Origin: Funneliformis mosseae
Lineage: Eukaryota > Glomeromycota > Glomeromycetes > Glomerales > Glomeraceae
DNA: 31,074 nucleotides
Assembly: GCA_910592005.1 (NCBI GenBank)
Contig: CAJVPP010000496.1
Span: 1 to 31,074 of the forward strand
Direction of reading: 5' to 3'
Shown here: positions 1 to 16,652 of the stretch, piece after piece
Position numbering within the stretch: position 1 is the stretch's first letter
Layout: each line of letters opens with the position of its first letter
Position numbers and translations under genes: made by a program
The notes under the pieces: generated by a model
Told to the model about the DNA's origin: nothing
Seen by the model: the letters and a program-made list of their open reading frames with translations, nothing else
The model's database searches: none

Positions 1-1013
1 AATATTAATTTTTAAATAAATTATTTTAAAAATATTAAAATTATTATAAATAATTTTAATTATTAAATAAAATTGCAAGCAAATTTGCCTGCAAATCGTT
101 TGAAGGAATAATAAAGATAATAAAAATGTTAATTATATATAATTATATTCAGCTTTAGATAAACTATCATTATTAACTAGTATGTAAAATCCATATGTAC
201 AATTAATTAATAAAAATAGATAAATTATATATAAAAATGAATAAATTATTTATAAAAATGGAAATATTATATAATACATGCATTAATTTTCTATTTTTAG
301 TATAATTTATGTACATGATTTTTGGTTTAAATTTTATATACTATTGCTAATTCAATTGTTTATCTTAGATAACAAATTTTTATTCAAAATTTAAAGATTA
401 ATTATGTAAATTTTTTGGATTTTTATAATCTATAAGATTTACTTTTATTATTTCATTAAAAATATTATTTTTTTTTATTTATCTGATATTTTACAAAATT
501 ATCCTTTCTAATTATACTTATCTTAATAATATTTTTATAACTTTATTTTTGATTAAACTTACAATCTTATTTAAAAATTAAATGTAAAGTAATTATTGCA
601 AAAAAATAATCCTTAAAAATAACAAAATTTGCTAAGCAATAAAGTTTGTATTTAATAATATCAAATTTTTTTTTAACAGTTTTCTGTTATTTCTTTTATT
701 TTTATAAAATTCTATAGATTATAATTATTATTAAATTATTTTAACTTTTTCTTGATAATAATGATTGCTCTATTAATCATTGTAATCAAATCAGACAAAA
801 CAAATGATTAGTCTGTAAAAGTTAAATTTATATTATATTCTCAAAAAAAATTTATTGATATACAAATTTTTACATCTAATAGATATATATAAAAAATATA
901 TATTTATTAGGAAAAAAAAAAAAAGAAGGTTGGAAAAATACAAATTTGTTTTTCACTGAAATTAATAAATACTATATTTATTCCTATTAAAAAAAAAAGA
1001 TGATTTTAAATTT
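1..1013. other. AT-rich intergenic region, no gene seen
   Basis: No convincing open frame, RNA gene or transposon remnant was recognised on either strand. The stretch lies downstream of the minus-strand ABC transporter and probably includes its 3' UTR and poly(A) signals near 900–1013. The only ordered element noticed is a 22-bp near-palindrome at 73–94. Confidence 0.5.
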
Positions 1014-7095
<6,082 letters not shown>

Positions 7096-7443
7096 CGGTG
7101 ACTTTTTTTCAGGCTGACTTAAAATTTAGATCGTGGTTTCCTATTAATTTGAAAGAGAAAAAAGAGAATTTTTTCATCCTACTTAATGAAGAAATAATGC
7201 TAATTAAGGGTATGCAATTATTGCCCCTTGAAATTAACTGGTACGGGTTCAGGTTAGGGTTACATTATATCATCGTGTCACTACTTTTGACATCAAACTA
7301 TTAGCTAATTTCCTGATATAGAAGACATTGTTAATTTTTCTCCGAATATATAACTTCAAATTATGTCATGTGACTAGATGAATTTTTTACTGTACAAAAA
7401 TTTATTCTTTGAATATTCAAGTAACATGTTATAATTCACAGGA
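7096..7443. promoter_or_regulatory. Upstream region of the ABC transporter gene
   Basis: This 348-bp gap separates the ABC transporter start from the stop of the AN1 gene, both on the minus strand. It should hold the transporter promoter and the AN1 3' UTR. No clear operator or core promoter motif could be assigned. Open frames crossing it on the plus strand look like chance. Confidence 0.4.
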
Positions 7444-8100
7444 TTATAAGCCTCCCCTTTCATTTCGTCTCGCTTTATCTAATTTTTCTTTATATCGTTT
7501 CTTTAATTCTTCTTTACTTTTATCAGCACTAAAACCTTTTGCATTTATTGATCCAGGATTGCTTCTTTCCTGAGATATTACACGAATTGACTCTTGTTTA
7601 AAGTTGGAATGTGCAGCATTTCTAGCCTTTTCGACACATTTAGGCGAATGCGCCTCAGGATGCCTATAAGGAAAATTATTTTAATCATTGGATCTATTTC
7701 TTTTAAATCAGAATTAAAAAACTTACCGATGTGCCATACAATATTTCATATTGCAATATTGACAGGTGAAATCCATGACAGCTCTTGATGTTTTACACTT
7801 TGGGACAGAACATATTTTAGTAGTTGATGGGATTTCGCTATTTATTGTTTAAAGAATAGAAAAATTTTATTTAGAATGAGTGCATTCGTTAAGAAAACGA
7901 CAAAATAAATAATCTTCTTACCTGAATATGAATTCTACTATTTCATCTAAGTTATCCTTTTTTTCATTTGTATTCGCCTTTGATTCGGTGGTAGACTTTT
8001 TATTTTTCTTCTTTTTCTTCCTTGATTTGGAACTTTTATCGTTAATTTTTTCAGAAGTTATTTTAGGATTCTCTTCAATTACGTCGTTATTTATTTCCAT
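7444..8100 (-). CDS. AN1-type zinc finger protein
   Basis: Three exons (7922–8100, 7727–7837, 7444–7663) give 510 nt, 169 aa. The first about 55 residues are charged, with a Lys/Arg run near residues 25–36 that could act as a nuclear signal. Residues 69–106 form an AN1-like finger with ligands Cys69, Cys74, Cys85, Cys88, Cys93, His96, His102 and Cys106. The first pair is spaced C-x4-C, as in the IGHMBP2-type subclass. The last step, H-x3-C, is longer than the usual H-x-C. The finger is split by an intron at Arg97. The C-terminal about 60 residues are basic and helical-looking. AN1 fingers occur in ubiquitin/proteasome stress adaptors and in a few nucleic-acid-binding proteins; no ubiquitin-like or A20 domain is present here, so the exact role is open. 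It is divergent from the Yop1-like gene, with 300 bp between starts. Confidence 0.85.
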
Positions 8101-8400
8101 TATGAATATATTTTTTTTTTCTTAAAAAAAAAATAAAAATAAAAATTTTTTTAACCCGTGATGCACGATGCATGATATCAACTCCCGTGTTACACGTGTT
8201 ACATGTTGCTTGGGAAAAATAAGGTAAAAGATCGTTGAGAAAATGGGACAAAATTAGTAAATGGTTTATAATTATGGTAATAGAGTCATACTGTCAATCT
8301 GTCAATCCTCATAAAAGGAACAAATAAATGTATTTAACAATCAAAAATTTGACACGATTTTCAAATTCTCCAATTTTTTCCTCTCGTACCAAATATTCAA
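8101..8400. promoter_or_regulatory. Divergent promoter between AN1 and Yop1-like genes
   Basis: This 300-bp interval lies between the two start codons and must carry both promoters. It holds two short tandem motifs: GATGCA(C/T) twice at 8160–8173 and the 9-mer CGTGTTACA twice at 8186–8203. The junction of the second pair contains an E-box palindrome CACGTG at 8193–8198, inside ACACGTGT. Such paired sites often bind transcription factors. This is inference; no factor is identified. Confidence 0.5.
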
Positions 8401-9112
<712 letters not shown>

Positions 9113-10029
9113 TAAATGATCAAAACTAAAATTGGTGGTTTATTGTAAAATTTTTTTCTTAAAATATATATATACTTGTGTAGTTTCTAAAGCTTTAAAT
9201 AAATAAACTTTAAGATTACATCTCGTAATAATTTGAATTTATAGTTATAATTTTGCTAAGTATTCTTTTATCAATATTTACAATTTTCAACTTTATAATG
9301 TTTTCTAAATTATTTTTTTTCTTGTATTACAACCTGATGAAATTTAAAGTATGCAAAAAAAAAAAAAAAAAATTTTCCATTGGTTTAGAAGGATTTTAAA
9401 ATATCTATTTTAAAATAATTGAATAAATAAAAATTAAAACGACTTTACAAAACCACACCAGTGGTGTCCAACACCAGTGGTGACTGGCACCAGTTTTTTT
9501 GAAAAAAAAAAAAATTGTAGCATTCCAACACCATATTTCAAAAAATTAAAATTTACAGAATTTACCGATATTATATGAAGGACCTTATACTTCTGTACTA
9601 TAGCCTGATTGACGAATGAAATTTGTAAATTTGTTTATCCCTAGTAAATATTTGATCATAAATGCTAAAAATGCTTTTCAAAGAAGAAACACGCTTGAAT
9701 TTTGCTAAAAATTTCAAAAAAAAAAATATAAAATCCATTCAGTATATACATTTTCGTTACAATGATCATTCCTGCATACCCTTTATAAATGTAATGTTTT
9801 ATTTACATTTCTTTTATTTTTACTGCCCTAAGTTAGTTATATCCTTGTAATATGTTGTCATTGGCTGTAACTACGTTTATCTAATAAAAAAGTCTTACAA
9901 TTAAAGCAAAATTAAATCAGACCTTATTATTTGCATATTAAAAAAGTAATCTTTATTAAGTGAGTGCAAAAAAACTAATTTATATAATAAAATTCATAAA
10001 AATTTTAAAAAAATTATGAACTACAAATT
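9113..10029. other. AT-rich intergenic region with a CACCAGTGG repeat cluster
   Basis: This region is the 3' flank of the Yop1-like gene; an AATAAA-type signal lies near 9202. No gene is supported, and the plus-strand open frame near 9662–9850 shows no family features. The notable structure is a cluster of CACCAGTGG-type inverted repeats at 9453–9492, listed separately. Confidence 0.5.
9453..9492. repeat. Tandem inverted-repeat cluster (CACCAGTGG units)
   Basis: ACACCAGTGGTGT (9455–9467) is an odd-centred palindrome. ACACCAGTGGTG is repeated at 9471–9482, and ACTGGCACCAGT follows at 9483–9494. A poly-T/poly-A stretch comes next. It could be a transposon terminus, a MITE core or a hairpin. 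No matching partner end was found nearby. Confidence 0.55.
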
Positions 10030-13000
10030 GATTTTTAAGCATGTTTGTGCATTATGACCTTCTTTGTTGCAAATTCCACATCATCTTGATTTACTTCTAC
10101 TACCTTCAGCTCCTACATCTACATTTAACTCATAATCTGCTAAATAAAAAAATTGCTAATTAACATAAAACCCTATATATACCTGTATTTGAATTATCTT
10201 GTGAGACTTTTGCCACTTTCTATTTGGTAATAATTCTTTGCAATCTTCATCACTCTTTATCATTTTGATTAGTTCTTACTTACCTTTTTTTACCCTTACA
10301 ATTAGCATATATATTACTTGAATTTTTAGGCTTTTGGCCTTTTGTTCTAATATTAATTGGGTTGTTAATAGTATAGGCAAATTCAGTAATATTATTGCCT
10401 TGCACAGTTTGTGTGATTTCAGATTCTATCTCCTGTTTCAATTGCTAAATTAAGTGTTTTTTCATTAACCCAAACCCTTTTCCCCACTGTTATTTTCATG
10501 TCATTTCATGATAAACTTCTTTAGTATAAACATGACACCTACAAATACTCTCTAAATGAGAAAGATTTAATTCTACTATGTATTCTATTGTACCAAACTT
10601 ATCACCAGAAATTACTGAAATTGCTGTATACTTGAAAGTGTTGTATCCGCTTCCATAACTGATGCATCAGTATACCAATGTCGTGATATAAGTTCAATAT
10701 GAAACTTGGCAATTGAAAATACAAGAATTGTTGCAAAAAAATAGCGGCATATAAGGCCATGATTAATTAATGTCAAGTATGTACATAAATGCATAGTGTC
10801 ATCATATAGCACAATAAAATGCTTACTTTTTTTATCAATAGAAGAAATATGTCAAATTTCATTAATTCTTATTGAATCCAAACCTGCAATTAATTCTGCA
10901 AGTTCTATAACACAAGCATCAAACATTTCTTCAAAAACATGCCTTTTGGTGATTTCATAGTATTTTATAAAGAAAAAGATTAATTATCTCTAATAGTAAT
11001 TATATGATGATAAATTTGATTTATATCTGTTGCTCAAGTTTATAGTCCAAATTAGTTCTATGACATCAGTAATGCATACTGCAATTCATTTTATATTATT
11101 GGAGTTTAAGAATTACCAATATTAAAAAATGTTGATATAATTTGTCAATATCTTTAAAATAATGATTATGATAATCTTCTTTACTTATAGGAAGCTTACT
11201 AATAATTTCATTTAATTTTAGATATTTACTTTCCTTTGCTAATAATTTTTCAATTTGTACATTCAAGTTCCATAAGAGATGATGATCTATTAATATTATT
11301 TTTGGTAATACCATTGTATAATTCTAGACGCTATATACTTTGAATTTCAGCATTAAATACACAATATATAAAGCATAATACTCAAGCTTCTCTGTATAAA
11401 TAAAGCTGATATTGCAGGTAATTTATAGCATCAGTATATTCCTGTAATAATACAGTACACCTCTCTTCAAAAATTGATTCGACCTGACTATTATGCATAT
11501 AATAAAAAGAAGAAAAGAACTTTTTCCATTTTTCACTACAATATTTACTAAGAAAATGCTTTTCCAAGTTTTTTCTAATATGGAACAAACAAAAATGATG
11601 CTTTGTTGTATGCTAAGCATTGTTTACTGCTGCAATCATTGCGAGATCAGCATCTGTATAAAATAAAGTTAGTGTTAATCCTTCTGTTGCTTTAGAAAGA
11701 CTTATAAATAATCATATAAAAGTATCTTTTGTTTTATCTAACACTATTGCAAGATAAGAATGATATAATTATTAACTAATATTATAACACATAAAATTAT
11801 TGAATATCAGTTTATTTTTGCTGTTATATCAAGTAAAATTACATCATGAAAATGAGCTCACAATTCCTATTAGCTTGGATGCATTCAATAGAGTCTAACA
11901 AGATGATTATCTTGATCTTCAAATCATGCATCAATATGAAATATTAGATTTTCTAACTACTGATTCATAAGTGTAAGATAAATTAAACCAGCATCACTTG
12001 TAGCTTAATTTTAATGTTGAATTATTTAAATTAAATTGTAAACATTGTAGGAATAAATATATTTTTCTGAATATTGATGTTATAAGACTTTAATAATTAC
12101 ATCAGCTCGTATTTTATAGGTAGTAAAAATTGTTACATCCTTACGTATTTTTAGGGTAAGTTTACGATACTATGGTATGATCATTCTAATATTCTTCACT
12201 AATTTATGATTATGCTTACCATCAATCTTTGTAATATGAATAAGATTATCTTTTTTTTATCAGTAAGCATTAATATGAAATTTACAGTTATTAGTATGAC
12301 GTTCTTTATTATGATTTTTATTTATATTTGCTCTTTTTTATTGATTATATGTTCGATCTTTTGAGTACAGTCAACTCTTGTTATAGTGAACTCTTGTTAT
12401 AACGAATTTTTTGAACAAATATAATAAAAATACTCTTGTTATAGCGAATTGGCCAATCAAATTTCTTAAATCTTCACTATAGCCTTATAGCGAAGTTGAG
12501 GTCTAGGACATAGAGTTCGTTATAACAAGAGTTGACTATATGCATAAATACAACATTGAGAAAAACTATCATTCTTATCTTTTTCGCTATAAGTAATTGT
12601 AAGTGCAAAATTTCGTTCTAATCCATGATTTTCCAACTATCTTAAAATTAAAATTTTTTTATTATTAATATACAAATAATAAATAATAGGGATCAAATAA
12701 TAAAAATAATTTATTATAATAAAAACTTTTAATAAAAGATTATACTAATATTCTACTAAAATTAGTTTATTATATAAAAATTTATCTAACCTATTAAGAT
12801 CAGCAAATCTAATTTAATCTAATCTAATTGAAATTGTGAATACACTAATATAACAAAATAACTTTTTACTTATTTGTCAAGTTTCTTCCAGTTTATAAAA
12901 GTCATTTCCAGTGCAACAGAATATAATGGCTCAAGTTTTCAATTTCTTTATTTTGTTTACATTAAACTTACTAAAAGATTTTTTTTCACTTGAAATGATT

Positions 13001-13110
13001 ATTTGTGTATTATTAACTAAAAGGTCAAAACTGTCTTCTAAATTTTCAGCTAGATCAAAGTTATTAATACTATCACAGTCATTCTCAACTTGAAGAAATG
13101 ATGTTTCATA
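10030..13110 (-). pseudogene. Decayed MULE transposase (FAR1–DDE–SWIM–CCHC)
   Basis: Reading the minus strand through stops and frameshifts gives every block of a fungal Mutator-like transposase in the right order. A FAR1/WRKY-type DNA-binding block lies at about 12640–12539 and 12366–12230 and includes NCKFHINAY and HNHKLVKN. A DDE-region block lies at about 12000–11380, with FEDQDNHLVRLY, FYTDADLAMIAAVN, FHIRKNLEKHF and LQYQLYLYREA. The SWIM-type block at about 10800–10730 is damaged: CTY replaces CxC and CRYF replaces CRHF. A C-terminal CCHC knuckle CGICNKEGHNAQTC lies at about 10081–10039. Acidic sequence up to about 13110 may be the N-terminus. Many stops make it non-functional. A pogo-like MITE sits inside the FAR1 block. 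The element's own terminal repeats were not located. Confidence 0.82.
12368..12538. mobile_element. pogo-like MITE with TA target duplication
   Basis: A 171-bp non-coding element. Its ends are inverted repeats: 22 of the first 25 bases match between (C/T)AGTCAACTCTTGTTATA and its partner, and all three differences are transitions. It is flanked by TA at 12366–12367 and 12539–12540, the target duplication of Tc1/mariner/pogo elements. The unit ACTCTTGTTATA occurs three times on the plus strand (from 12374, 12390 and 12432) and once inverted at the right end. The terminal motif resembles pogo/Tigger-type ends; that family assignment is from memory of the motif class. It lies within coding sequence of the decayed MULE. 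Confidence 0.82.
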
Positions 13111-15001
13111 AAAAGATATAATTATTAGTGTTTCAGAAAAAAATAATACTAATATGTAATAGGATAAAAGTATTACCAACGTGATGAAAGGATAAAGTAT
13201 TACTAATGTGATAAAAAGATAAAGTATTACTAACGAGATCAACTGTGATATAAATACTGTAATTTAATAAAAATAATATAAATTATGTGATCATGTGATA
13301 TAGTATTAAACACTACAGTGTAGTTTATAATTTTTGAATTAAAATATTGAATTATATTGAATTAGAAAAAGCTTTATTGTTTTGATAATTATTATAGTTA
13401 TATCTAAATGTAAATTATTTAAAAATTCAAAAATTTATCTTATAATCTTTTAATAATAAAATTATAAAATATTTACTTTTATGCTTTAAATAATTTTAAA
13501 AACATTGAATTTAATTTTAAAAAATCTTAACTTTTTTATAAAGATTCTTTAATAAAAATATAATAAAATATTAATTATAATTTTTTACAAATTTTAAAAT
13601 TAAATATTATTTTCATCTTCCTTTTCTTATTACTAAATAAATTTTATTATATTTTACTATAATATCTATACTAAAATTATAAGTACATAATATTAATAAA
13701 AATAAAATATTAACAAATGCTTTCTTTATATAATATACAGTATTATTATTAATTAAAAATTATACAAATAATTTCTGAAATATATTATATAATTTAATAT
13801 TATTTTATTTAATAAAATGATATATTTATATTAGATAATGTAAAAAATTTTCTTTTATTTATAAATATTTTTATTTTAATTAGTCTTTTTTTTAAAACTA
13901 TTTACTCTTTTAATTTTACAATTTTTTATAATATTAAAGATTTTTAAAAAATAAAGTACTTAAAATAAAAAAAATTAAAAACCTATTATTTTTAATATTA
14001 TTAAATATATATAAAAAAATGATTAATATTATATATATCTAATAATTTTTAATATTCTATTATATATATTTTTTTAATTAAAAAAAATTAAGAAAATGAT
14101 ATAACAAAAATATATGAGAAAAAATTAGTGAATAAATATTTTAGAAAATAATTTAAAATTATTATTTGTTAATAAAAACTTTAATTGATTAATATAATAC
14201 TTATTAATCAAATATTATTTTTAAATATAAAGAAAAATCAACTATATTTTAAATTAAATATTATATTATAGAAAAAATATAGTTATTAACTTTTTTTATT
14301 ATAAATATTTATATAAATTAAATAAAAAATTATTATTAAATAAAATAATTTTTAATTTAATGATCATATTTTGAGAAAAATATTATTATTAGATCTATCT
14401 TAATTAAAATTTTTTAATAAACATAAGTATGTTTTTTAAAACTAATAGTTAATAAGTTATTTTAAATAGAAGAATTAATAGATAATTTTATATCATTACC
14501 AAAAAAACCATAATTTTTTAATTGTAACCTAATGTCAAAATAATAAAAATTTATAAAAATAATAGAAATAATTATAATATTATTAACAAAATTATATATT
14601 AATGTAGTTAAATAAAAATATTTAATTTAATTTGTTAATTAAATTTATAATATTTTTATAGTTTTTTAAGTTGTATTTTATTTTAAATTAGCAAACAGAT
14701 TGATTAATAATTCTATATAAATAGAATAGAAATTTTTCTTAAGATTAAGTTAATTAATCAAATGTTTATATTTAAATAAAAAAGTGTTAATTAAAGCTCT
14801 AAATAACATTGAATTAAGTTTAAAAATTAACTTTATTTAATTTATTTTTTCAGATTGAGTTAAGTTAAGTTTCTCTTTATAAAATCTTTATATAAATTTT
14901 AAATTTGATATAATTTGACTTAATTTAATTTTAATTTGATTTAATATTGTTATAAATTTATTTGAGTTAAGTTAAGTTCAAATTAAATTTTAAGTCAAAT
15001 T
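13111..15001. other. Low-complexity AT-rich desert
   Basis: Almost entirely A and T, with no frame, RNA or transposon domain that I could recognise. At about 14855–15000 there are short repeats of the type TTGAGTTAAGTTAAGTT. A similar phrase rich in GAGT(C/T)AAGT recurs near 17357–17390 on the other side of the Tc1 element, so both may belong to one older repeat. Confidence 0.45.
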
Positions 15002-15003
15002 TA

Positions 15004-15033
15004 CAGTGGTGATCATAAATTATGCAACAAAAA
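15004..15033 (+). repeat. Left terminal inverted repeat of the Tc1-like element
   Basis: Begins CAGTGGTGATCATAAATTAT and runs into poly-A. It pairs with the repeat at 16621–16650. Confidence 0.85.
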
Positions 15034-15299
15034 AAAATTTCATTAAAATGAAATATTTTTTGTAATTATAGAAATAATTAATTTTTTTATTATAATTTTA
15101 ATTAATAATATTATTATTTCCTAAAACTAAAATTTAAACATGAATTAATAAGTAAATTATTTTTTAAACTATATAATTATTTGGATAATGCTGTTACATT
15201 ATTTATTTTTATTTTTAACACATCTCAAATAATAATTAATAAATCCTAAATTAATATATCACAACATTATTAAAATATATTTTAAATTTGATATAATTA

Positions 15300-16330
15300 C
15301 TATCTTATATACCCTCCCTGAGCCTTAATAATATTATGAATTCTTTTTGGCATAGACCAAATTAAGTTAGTATAAGTTTCAACATTGAATTCTTTTCAGA
15401 CCTACTGTATCTTATTCCATAAATTCTCTTTATTTGAAATTTATCTAGGGAGATATCTTAACTGACGGTTAACTTCATTCTATAAATGTTCAATAAAGTT
15501 CAGATCTGAGAATTGGGATGGCCAATCTAGGACCATTACCTTGTTTCTCTTAAGTCACTGTTTTGTTGAATTTGTTATGTACTTTGGATCTCTATCATAT
15601 TGAAAAATAATGTTTTTAACAGTAAAATCATATGCCCTAATAATATCCATTAAATTATCATAAAGAATTTGTTAATACAAGTTAACATTCATAATACCAT
15701 CAATCTTACAATAATCATCAACACCACGAAATGTAAAATATCTTCATATTATAACTAACTTGCCTCCAAATTTTACTGTAGGTTTAATATGATAGTCTTT
15801 TATTAGTTCTTCAGAACGCTTCTAGTAATATTACTCTTATCAGAACCAAAAATCTTGAATTAATTCATCAGAATATATTACTTTTGACCAGTTCTCAATA
15901 GTTCAATTTTCATACTTTTTTGCAAAATTATATCAAGATTTTTTATGTTTTTTATTAAGATATGGTATTTTTCTTTTAATTCTTGCTACTAACCCATTAT
16001 TTTAAAGTACACAATAAATAGTAGATATTGAGAAGTCAAGATTTTCTTTTTCTTGTAATTAGTTTCATACTTCAACAACTGATGAATACCTTTGAGAAGT
16101 AATAAGGTTAATAATTCTTCTTTGTGTTAGTTCATTTACAATAGGTAGATGACCTGTTCTTACTAAGTCTTCAAAAAAATTGATTTTAAGCCATCTTTTT
16201 CTAATACGAGAAACTGTAAAAGGTGTAATTTTTAAATCTTTGCTACTTCTCTAGTTATATATCTATTTTGTAATAAAGAAGAATTTGTGTCCTTTCATTA
16301 GGAGTTGTGTAATGCTTTTTTGCTACTACT
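15300..16330 (-). pseudogene. Tc1 transposase (DDE_3), inactivated
   Basis: The minus strand carries recognisable Tc1 transposase blocks broken by several stops and frameshifts. Near the N-terminus (about 16325) is AKKHYTTPNERTQILLYYK, ending in a stop. The middle has WSKVIYSDE, the position of the first catalytic Asp block. Further on, YDRDPKYITNSTKQWL and DWPSQISDLNFIEHL correspond to the conserved second Asp and DLNPIEHLW regions. It ends with SMPKRIHNIIKAQGGYIR and a TAG at 15300. No intact open frame exceeds about 60 codons. The order and extent fit a once complete 340-residue transposase. Confidence 0.85.
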
Positions 16331-16620
16331 TATTTATTATGTAGTTGTGAAATATCACGGGAATAAACAATAAATAAAAAAATATTTTTTTTATATAATT
16401 TTTATGTAGCATAATAATGATTATCTGATTCATGTCAAAAATAATTAAAAGTAATGTAATGCGTAATTTGTATTAATTGCATATATTTTATAAACAGAAT
16501 TATTAATAGATATTAAAAATTTAATACTGAAAAATAATGGTATTAATAAATAAAAATTTATTAAAGAAGGCAGAATATCTTTAGAATTGAAAGAAATATT
16601 TAAATTTAAAGGATTTTATT

Positions 16621-16650
16621 TTTTTGTTACATTATTTATGATTGTCACTG
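16621..16650 (-). repeat. Right terminal inverted repeat of the Tc1-like element
   Basis: Read on the minus strand it begins CAGTGACAATCATAAATAAT. It matches the left repeat at 25 of 30 bases and is followed by the TA target duplication. Confidence 0.85.
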
Positions 16651-16652
16651 TA

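Larger units (their letters stand above)
15004..16650 (-). mobile_element. Tc1-like DNA transposon, both ends present
   Basis: A 1647-bp element flanked by TA (15002–15003 and 16651–16652). Its terminal inverted repeats start CAGTG and match at 25 of the first 30 bases; four of the five differences are transitions. The length, TA target site, CAGTG terminus and internal DDE transposase all fit the Tc1 group. The transposase is broken, so the copy cannot move by itself, but its ends remain recognisable. Confidence 0.88.

Noticed and set aside
7248..7262. Telomere-like GGTTAGGGTTA
   Set aside because: Less than two repeat units inside a gene-rich region, so chance is the simplest explanation.
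7928..8125. Plus-strand frame rich in Phe and Ser
   Set aside because: It is the antisense shadow of the Lys-rich first exon of the AN1 gene.
9662..9850. Plus-strand frame of 62 codons
   Set aside because: It has no family features, no splice context and AT-rich composition like the flanks.
12911..13242. Possible small genes on either strand
   Set aside because: The plus-strand frame has no features. The minus-strand frame is best read as the acidic N-terminal part of the decayed MULE.
13400..15000. Possible CRISPR-like or satellite array in the AT desert
   Set aside because: No regular spacing or conserved unit could be found; the apparent repeats are low-complexity A/T runs.
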